Source of the DNA: Nitrospira sp.
GTDB taxonomy: Bacteria > Nitrospirota > Nitrospiria > Nitrospirales > Nitrospiraceae
NCBI GenBank assembly: GCA_022843785.1
Contig: JALHMZ010000004.1
Span: forward strand, 62,001-126,000
DNA: 64,000 nucleotides
Direction of reading: 5' to 3'
Positions 58,803-64,000 of this stretch are shown here, piece after piece. The position numbers were made by a program, and so were the translations under genes. How positions within the stretch are numbered: position 1 is the first letter of the stretch; the number at the start of each line of letters is the position of its first letter. The notes below the pieces were generated by a model. That model was not told the DNA's origin. It was given only the letters and a program-made list of their open reading frames with translations, and did no database searches.

Positions 58803-59987
58803 TTACCGGCGGGGCAATACTGGAATTTCCTTGCCGAGAGTCGAGGGCCGGTCCGACTCGGGGCTGAGCGGTTCCCAGCCCTCCGACGCGACAGGAACAA
58901 CGACCTCTCCGTTCCCCTCGGCTTCTTTTTCCTTGGCCAGCTGTTCCACTTCTTGAATCAGCGTGTCCATCAACTCTTCCATCGGCACTTTCCGGACAAG
59001 CTTACCCTTCTTGAACAGAATCCCTTTACCCTCGCCGCCGGCGATGCCGATGTCGGCTTCCTTGCCCTCGCCGATGCCATTGACGACACAACCAAGCACC
59101 GACACGTTCAACGGGGTCTTAATGTGGCCAAGTTTCTTTTCCAGCTCGTTTGCCATGCGCACGACATCAATCTCAACACGACCGCACGTCGGGCAAGCGA
59201 TCACGTTGATCCCGCGGTGGCGGAGCTCCAGAGATTTTAAGATCTCAAATCCAACCTTGACTTCCTCCACCGGATCGGCGGCGAGCGAGACACGAAGCGT
59301 GTCGCCGATGCCTTGAGACAACAGGTAGCCGAGCCCGATCGATGATTTCACAGCGCCGGTCATGGCTGTGCCGGCTTCCGTAATGCCGATATGCAGAGGA
59401 TAATCAGACTGCATCGCAAAGAGCCAGTAGGCATCGATGGCATGCTTGACGTCGGAGGCCTTGAGCGACACCTTCATGTTGGTAAAACCGACGTCCTCCA
59501 GCGCATGCACCGCGTTGAGCGCCGATTCGGAAAGCGCTTCAGGTGAAGGCCATCCGTATTTTTCCAACAACGGCCGTTCGAGCGAGCCTCCGTTGACGCC
59601 GACTCGAATCGGAATGCCATGATCATTGACCGCTTTGATCACTTCTTCAACTTTCCACCAGGCACCGATGTTGCCGGGATTGATGCGGACGCAATCAACG
59701 ACTGCGGCAGCTTTCAAGGCAAGTCGGTAGTCAAAGTGGATGTCCGCGATCAACGGTACCGTCATCGCTGCTTTGATCTGGGGCAGGACCGCAGCGGCTT
59801 CCTCGTCCGGCACAGCCACTCGGATAATTTCACAGCCTGCGGCTTCAAGCCGATGAATCTCTGCGAGTGTGGCAGTCACATTGCGTGTGTCTGTCGAGCA
59901 CATGGATTGCACAGACACCGGCGCATCGCCGCCGACCTTGACCTTGCCGACCTGAACCTGCCTAGTTTTTCTTCTTGCGATATGCAT
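58803..59987 (-). CDS. ispG: IspG (GcpE), hydroxymethylbutenyl diphosphate synthase
   Basis: 394 aa. Converts MEcPP to HMBPP in the MEP isoprenoid pathway using a [4Fe-4S] cluster. Cluster Cys lie in ACPTCGR (near residue 269) and LGCVVNGIGEG near 304, and the TIM-barrel N-terminus begins RRKTRQVQVGKVKVGG. The C-terminal 55 residues beyond the usual end are Glu-rich and variable. ATG 59987, 50 bp after dxs. Confidence 0.95.
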   Translation of the reverse strand: MHIARRKTRQVQVGKVKVGGDAPVSVQSMCSTDTRNVTATLAEIHRLEAAGCEIIRVAVPDEEAAAVLPQIKAAMTVPLIADIHFDYRLALKAAAVVDCVRINPGNIGAWWKVEEVIKAVNDHGIPIRVGVNGGSLERPLLEKYGWPSPEALSESALNAVHALEDVGFTNMKVSLKASDVKHAIDAYWLFAMQSDYPLHIGITEAGTAMTGAVKSSIGLGYLLSQGIGDTLRVSLAADPVEEVKVGFEILKSLELRHRGINVIACPTCGRVEIDVVRMANELEKKLGHIKTPLNVSVLGCVVNGIGEGKEADIGIAGGEGKGILFKKGKLVRKVPMEELMDTLIQEVEQLAKEKEAEGNGEVVVPVASEGWEPLSPESDRPSTLGKEIPVLPRR

Positions 59988-59997
59988 TCGACGTCTT

Positions 59998-60036
59998 TCG
60001 CCTTATCCCTTACCGTTCACCCCTCGCGCCTTCCAA
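59998..60036. repeat. Low-complexity intergenic motif (CCCTTACCGTTCACCCCTCGCG)
   Basis: Third example of CCCTTAC/TCACCCC-type spacer DNA, between dxs and ispG. Confidence 0.5.
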
Positions 60037-61986
60037 TCAGCTGCCCTGCTCGTCTCCGAGCGGATGATGGCTTCCCGACGCAACACCCGTAAACCGGCCC
60101 TTGGCCGTTACCGGCGTGCTGCCGATGAGCTCCTTGACGCTCTGGTAAATGCCTTCGGCGGTCAACCCATACCGCTCGCGCAGGAAGTCTTGCGGGCCCT
60201 GTTCGATATACCAATCCGGCAGCCCGATAATCTTTGTCGTCACATCGTTGACCCCGGCTTCGGACAGTGTTTCAAGCACCGCGGATCCAAACCCGCCCAT
60301 TCGGCACCCTTCTTCAACAGTGACAACGTAACGGACCCGCTTCGCGACATCAGCAATAAGTTTGTGATCGAGCGGCTTCGCAAATCTGGCATTCACCACA
60401 GCAGTAGAGACGCCTTCTTGCTCCAGACGCTCGGCGGCCTGATGAGCCTGCCAGACTGACACCCCGATCGCAATAATCGCGACATCCGTCCCGTCCTTAA
60501 TCAACTCCCCTTTGCCAATGGGTAATACCTGAGGCGCCGCATCCATGGTCACGCCAAGACTGACGCCGCGCGGATAGCGCACGGAAATCGGACCGTCGTA
60601 CTGCACGGCGGTCTTCATCATGTGTTGCAACTCGTTTTCATCTTTCGGCGCCATCACGACCATGTTGGGAACGTGGCGCAGATACGCATAGTCGAACGCG
60701 CCATGGTGCGTCGTCCCGTCTTCGGCAACGAGCCCGCCGCGATCAATGCAAAACACGACGGGAAGATTCTGCGTCGCCACATCGTGCACCACCTGATCGT
60801 AGGCGCGCTGAAGAAAGGTCGCATACATAGCCACGACCGGCTTCACTCCCTGTGTCGCCAATCCAGCCGCAAAAGTCACGGCATGCTGTTCAGCGATGCC
60901 CACATCATAGATACGATCCGGAAACTCTTTCTCGAATGCCGTCAGTCCGGTGCCTTCACACATCGCCGCGGTAATCGCCACAATGCGTTTGTCTTCTCGG
61001 GCCAACTTGACCAGCGTATCCATGGCAATGGCGGTATAGGACGGGCGCGCGGCCTTCTTGGCAGGCACCCCGGTTTCGCGCACAAACGGCGGACAGGCAT
61101 GAAACCACACCGGGTTCTTCATGGCAGGCTCGTAGCCAAGCCCCTTTTTAGTGATGACGTGGAGGAGAACCGGCCCTCTCATCTTCAACACGTTTTCAAT
61201 CGTCGGGAGGAGATGCTCGAAGTTATGCCCATCGATAGGGCCGCTATACTGGAAGCCCAATTCTTCAAACAGCAGCCCGGGCAGAATCGCCCCCTTAGCC
61301 AATTCTTCGGCCCGGCGAGCCAATTTCTGCATATCGGGGCCGATATGAGGAATCTTGCCGAGCAATTGGCCGGTTTCTTCCCGCATCTTGCCGTAGAATT
61401 CACCCGTGATCGTCCGGCTCAGATAGGCTGAAATGGCTCCCACATTTTTGGAGATGGACATCTGGTTATCATTTAAAATTACCAAGAAGTCCTTGCCCAA
61501 GCCGCCGGCATGGTGCAGTCCCTCTAAGGTCATCCCAGCCGTCATCGCACCATCCCCCACCACGCACACGACCTTATTTTTCTGGCCCAGCTGTTCACGG
61601 GCCCCAACCATGCCGAACGCGGCAGAGACCCCGGTGCCCGCATGCCCGGCATTAAACGTATCGTATTCACTTTCTTCCCGCTTGCAGAATCCGCTCAGCC
61701 CGCCGTATTGCCGCAACGTATGAAATTGTTCGCGGCGCCCGGTAAGGAGTTTGTGCGCATAGCTTTGGTTGCTGGTATCCCAAACGATCTTGTCGGTAGG
61801 CGTATCCAAAAGATAATGCAAGGCAACCGTCAATTCCACCACGCCCAAGTTAGAGGCCAGATGTCCGCCGACTGCGGAAACGGCGCTGATAATCTGCTCA
61901 CGGATTTCCTGAGACAAGGCCGGAAACTGCTCGGGGGACAGGCGTTTTAAATCGGCCGGACTGTGAATATTCTTCAGAATCGACAT
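60037..61986 (-). CDS. dxs: 1-deoxy-D-xylulose-5-phosphate synthase
   Basis: 649 aa. First enzyme of the MEP pathway, from pyruvate and glyceraldehyde 3-phosphate. TPP-binding GDGAMTAGMTLEGLHHAG near 152, catalytic-loop YDVGIAEQHAVTFAAGLA and VVFCIDRGGLVAEDGTTHHGAFDYAYLR in the pyrimidine domain, and the C-terminal transketolase domain. A tail of about 20 extra residues (FTGVASGSHHPLGDEQGS) is not typical. Neighbour of ispG, hpnH, and envelope genes. Confidence 0.96.
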   Translation of the reverse strand: MSILKNIHSPADLKRLSPEQFPALSQEIREQIISAVSAVGGHLASNLGVVELTVALHYLLDTPTDKIVWDTSNQSYAHKLLTGRREQFHTLRQYGGLSGFCKREESEYDTFNAGHAGTGVSAAFGMVGAREQLGQKNKVVCVVGDGAMTAGMTLEGLHHAGGLGKDFLVILNDNQMSISKNVGAISAYLSRTITGEFYGKMREETGQLLGKIPHIGPDMQKLARRAEELAKGAILPGLLFEELGFQYSGPIDGHNFEHLLPTIENVLKMRGPVLLHVITKKGLGYEPAMKNPVWFHACPPFVRETGVPAKKAARPSYTAIAMDTLVKLAREDKRIVAITAAMCEGTGLTAFEKEFPDRIYDVGIAEQHAVTFAAGLATQGVKPVVAMYATFLQRAYDQVVHDVATQNLPVVFCIDRGGLVAEDGTTHHGAFDYAYLRHVPNMVVMAPKDENELQHMMKTAVQYDGPISVRYPRGVSLGVTMDAAPQVLPIGKGELIKDGTDVAIIAIGVSVWQAHQAAERLEQEGVSTAVVNARFAKPLDHKLIADVAKRVRYVVTVEEGCRMGGFGSAVLETLSEAGVNDVTTKIIGLPDWYIEQGPQDFLRERYGLTAEGIYQSVKELIGSTPVTAKGRFTGVASGSHHPLGDEQGS

Positions 61987-62165
61987 GGCCTACGCTCCTT
62001 CTTTATCAGCTGCTTGCTCGATTGTGCATGAAAACCGAACGTTCGAGAGGCAATAGCTCGCAGCTGCACGATGAAACACGGTCAATACAAATTCGGGGTA
62101 AAGTTTCACACAAAAGTCCAATGGTGTCAAGCATATAGCCGAGCATCCGACGGGGCTCACCCAGG

Positions 62166-63362
62166 CTAATAGGGAAAATCGAGTCCGGCGAATATCGCTC
62201 CCCCTTCCCGGCTAAACCCGTAATCGATTCGTCCCACCACGTTTGGACGGATGATGCCTCGAAACCCGATGCCCGGCGTGATGCGATAGTCTCTGAAGCC
62301 CACATTCTTGAACGAATTGAACACCTGTCCGGTATCGATAAACGGCGCGATCTCAAAGTCTGCAATGACGCCGGCAAGTCGGGTCCGTAACACGTGAATC
62401 CGTTCCTCAACGCTGAATGCGATCAGTTGCTTGTCAATGTACCGGTCGACCCCGAAGCCACGCAGATTGTTCTGTCCGCCCAGTGAACTCAACTCATAAA
62501 ACGGGACATCCGTGCCGATCGTGGCCTGCAGGTCGCCACGGATCACTAGAATCGCCCGCTTGGATTCGCTCGCAAACATCTTCTTGATTTCGACCCCGTA
62601 CCTGGAATACAGGGGCTCCGCGCCCTTATGGAAGTTGTGATTGATCTCGGCATAGGCCGTCACGGCCATTCCATCCGTCGGCGTGACCAGGCTGTTTCGC
62701 GTATCGTAATGGAAGCTGATCCGCTCACCGAGAATCGTCGCGCCCTCTACGCCAGGCACATCCGGGAACATGTCTCCGGTAAAGGCGAGAGGAGTCGCCC
62801 CTTGCTGGATTGACTGCATGTGCCGAAACCGCTGGCTGATCGCAATCTGCGTCACTTCATTGGCATAGATCCCGAACTTCCAGTTGGCTCTCGTTTCGGA
62901 GGCCGTATAATTTGTCTCATCATCCTGGATGGTCCCGGGTCCAATCCCAAAAAACCGCACCGTGGCATTTTTAAAATGGGCGGCACTGACGGCCACGCTA
63001 TACCGGCCGTTGCTTAAACCGGGATCCACATAGCTTAAGAGAAACCGTCGTTCGATCTTCTCGGACCAGGACGCAATGCCCCTGAGCTCTTTCCCGCCCG
63101 GTTGATAGTGGAACAGATTCAATGTGCCGCGAGTGCCGACGATCGAGTTGTAGATGACCATCGGGGCGACCAAATACTTGAGATCTCCGTCCGGCCCGGT
63201 CATGAGGGCCGGGACGATCATCCCGATATCATTGCCATCATTTTTACTGGAACTGACGGCGGGGATGGGGAAGTATTTCGTCTCCGCATCAGCTCGGTCT
63301 GATAGGGGAAAGCAGACCGCCCCAAACAGCACAAGAAGGATACTGACAACAAGGCTGCGCAT
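62166..63362 (-). CDS. Outer-membrane surface-antigen-like beta-barrel (BamA/Omp85-type barrel without POTRA)
   Basis: 398 aa with a signal peptide ending RADAE. About 16 beta strands follow; the C-terminal part has GERISFHYDTRNSLVTPTDG and SSLGGQNNLRGFGVDRYIDKQ, the Bac_surface_Ag (PF01103) pattern. The last residues FAGLDFPY end in an aromatic. No POTRA, so a passive or lipid-transport barrel is plausible. Next to the MlaC/HpnM-like gene (29 bp apart), so joint function in lipid traffic is an inference. Confidence 0.8.
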   Translation of the reverse strand: MRSLVVSILLVLFGAVCFPLSDRADAETKYFPIPAVSSSKNDGNDIGMIVPALMTGPDGDLKYLVAPMVIYNSIVGTRGTLNLFHYQPGGKELRGIASWSEKIERRFLLSYVDPGLSNGRYSVAVSAAHFKNATVRFFGIGPGTIQDDETNYTASETRANWKFGIYANEVTQIAISQRFRHMQSIQQGATPLAFTGDMFPDVPGVEGATILGERISFHYDTRNSLVTPTDGMAVTAYAEINHNFHKGAEPLYSRYGVEIKKMFASESKRAILVIRGDLQATIGTDVPFYELSSLGGQNNLRGFGVDRYIDKQLIAFSVEERIHVLRTRLAGVIADFEIAPFIDTGQVFNSFKNVGFRDYRITPGIGFRGIIRPNVVGRIDYGFSREGGAIFAGLDFPY

Positions 63363-63391
63363 AGACGTACTCGTAATCCCGCAAAACGACG

Positions 63392-63997
63392 TTATGGCGC
63401 CTTGAGTTTGTCGGATTTCTTGCGAAGCTGCTCGACAAGATCGGCATAGGAAGAGGACTTGATGATTTTCGCGAACTGCCCACGATAGTTGTTGACCAAG
63501 CTGATGCCGTCAACCACGACATCGTACACACGCCAATCATCTCCCTTGTTGATCAACCGGTAATCGAGAGGAATTTCCGTCTTTCCCGACAGCACTTTTG
63601 TCCTGACCTCCGCATATTCCTTCTCCGTGCGCTCGTTCAAGTACTGCACACCTTCGCCGGAATAGGTTTCAATCTTGTCGGAATAGGAATTCGTCAGGAG
63701 CGTTCGAAACAGATCGACAAATTCCTGCTTCTCTTGATCGGAGAGTGTATTCCACGGCGCGCCGAGCGCACGCCTCGACATTTCTTGATAATCAAACCGG
63801 GCGCCGACGGCCCGTTCCAGCATGCGCCGGCGTTCTTCGGCCTTATTCGGCTGTTTCAGGTCGCTTTCACGGACAATGCGAAGGACCTCGTCGATCGTCG
63901 TTTTCATCGTATCCGTCGGCGCACCTGCGTAGCAGGGAGCGGCCGCCGACGCCAGCCACACAACAACCAGCGTCATCTTCAGGATCAGAGAAATCAC
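63392..63997 (-). CDS. MlaC/Ttg2D-type lipid-binding protein (HpnM-like), possibly truncated by the window
   Basis: About 201 aa visible. Signal peptide LVVVWLASAAAPCYAG, then the MlaC fold: DTMKTTIDEVLRIVRE, ERAVGARFDYQEMSRRALG, and QEFVDLFRTLLTNSYSDKIETYSGEGV, with the C-terminal DYRLINKGDDWRVYDVVVDGISLVNNYR. It carries phospholipids or hopanoids across the periplasm. GTG 63997 or ATG 63976 could be the start; the true start may lie beyond the window edge. Hopanoid genes nearby suit HpnM. Confidence 0.85.
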   Translation of the reverse strand: MISLILKMTLVVVWLASAAAPCYAGAPTDTMKTTIDEVLRIVRESDLKQPNKAEERRRMLERAVGARFDYQEMSRRALGAPWNTLSDQEKQEFVDLFRTLLTNSYSDKIETYSGEGVQYLNERTEKEYAEVRTKVLSGKTEIPLDYRLINKGDDWRVYDVVVDGISLVNNYRGQFAKIIKSSSYADLVEQLRKKSDKLKAP

Positions 63998-64000
63998 TCG

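Noticed and set aside
1..64000. CRISPR arrays or rRNA genes
   Set aside because: No regularly spaced repeats with unique spacers and no rRNA signature seen by eye.

Overview
This window looks like chromosome of a Nitrospira-type bacterium (phylum Nitrospirota, nitrite oxidizer or comammox). The assignment rests on gene content I recognise, not on a database search: a five-subunit 2-oxoacid:ferredoxin oxidoreductase of the reductive TCA cycle type, a Gram-negative Pup/UBact-proteasome locus, a long respiratory cluster with cytochrome bd-like oxidases, a cytochrome b/Rieske complex and an NxrC-like heme protein, hopanoid and MEP-pathway genes, and SmbP.

Layout. 0-3.9 kb: oxidoreductase operon ending in a strong terminator. 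4.3-13.0 kb: accessory region at a tRNA-Asn gene. The tRNA is split inside its anticodon by a group I intron carrying an HNH endonuclease gene. Downstream lies an apparently composite island. It has a five-gene module (RHH protein, Rep-like protein, two small proteins, large serine recombinase), an Omp85-like outer-membrane protein, a solitary HigA, and two AT-rich ORFs. The sequence GGGAGCCAAT of the tRNA 3' end recurs at 10.63 and 12.96 kb, each time followed by a terminator-like hairpin, which suggests two stacked insertions. 13.3-21.2 kb: a hydrolase, then pafA, prcA, prcB, pup/UBact, dop and the ARC/Mpa ATPase, all on the minus strand. 21.3-23.9 kb: a MITE-like inverted-repeat element, HtrA protease, YjbQ and an HD-domain protein. 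24.1-29.2 kb: exported protein, HIT protein, TPR/Sel1 lipoprotein and a CHASE2-sigma54 regulator.

29-37.4 kb: small stress or accessory proteins (SmbP, OmpA-like, SNase-like, RRM protein, NarL-type regulator, YugP peptidase). This stretch includes probable small genes that are easily missed: a 63-aa gene that seems to start at AUC and a 36-aa single-TM protein. 37.4-39.8 kb: a small island bounded by tRNA-Thr(CGT) and a 45-bp copy of its 3' half, carrying a DUF3800 protein and a membrane-anchored protein but no integrase. 39.9-42.9 kb: a lipoprotein with a caspase-like fold that appears to lack the catalytic His and Cys, then a UbiA-family prenyltransferase.

43.0-55.2 kb: twelve collinear minus-strand genes forming one respiratory cluster: carboxypeptidase-like-type exported protein of unknown role, lipoprotein cytochrome c, bd-like oxidase, cytochrome c, PRC-barrel/Rieske fusion, cytochrome b, membrane protein, second bd-like oxidase, three more c-type cytochromes and an NxrC/EB_dh-like heme protein. 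It reads as a quinol-oxidising complex III with two CydA-like partners and a set of electron carriers. 55.4-64 kb: hpnH, tRNA-Cys, a GT87-type membrane glycosyltransferase, ispG, dxs, an outer-membrane beta-barrel and a MlaC/HpnM-type lipid-binding protein, i.e. isoprenoid/hopanoid synthesis and envelope lipid handling.
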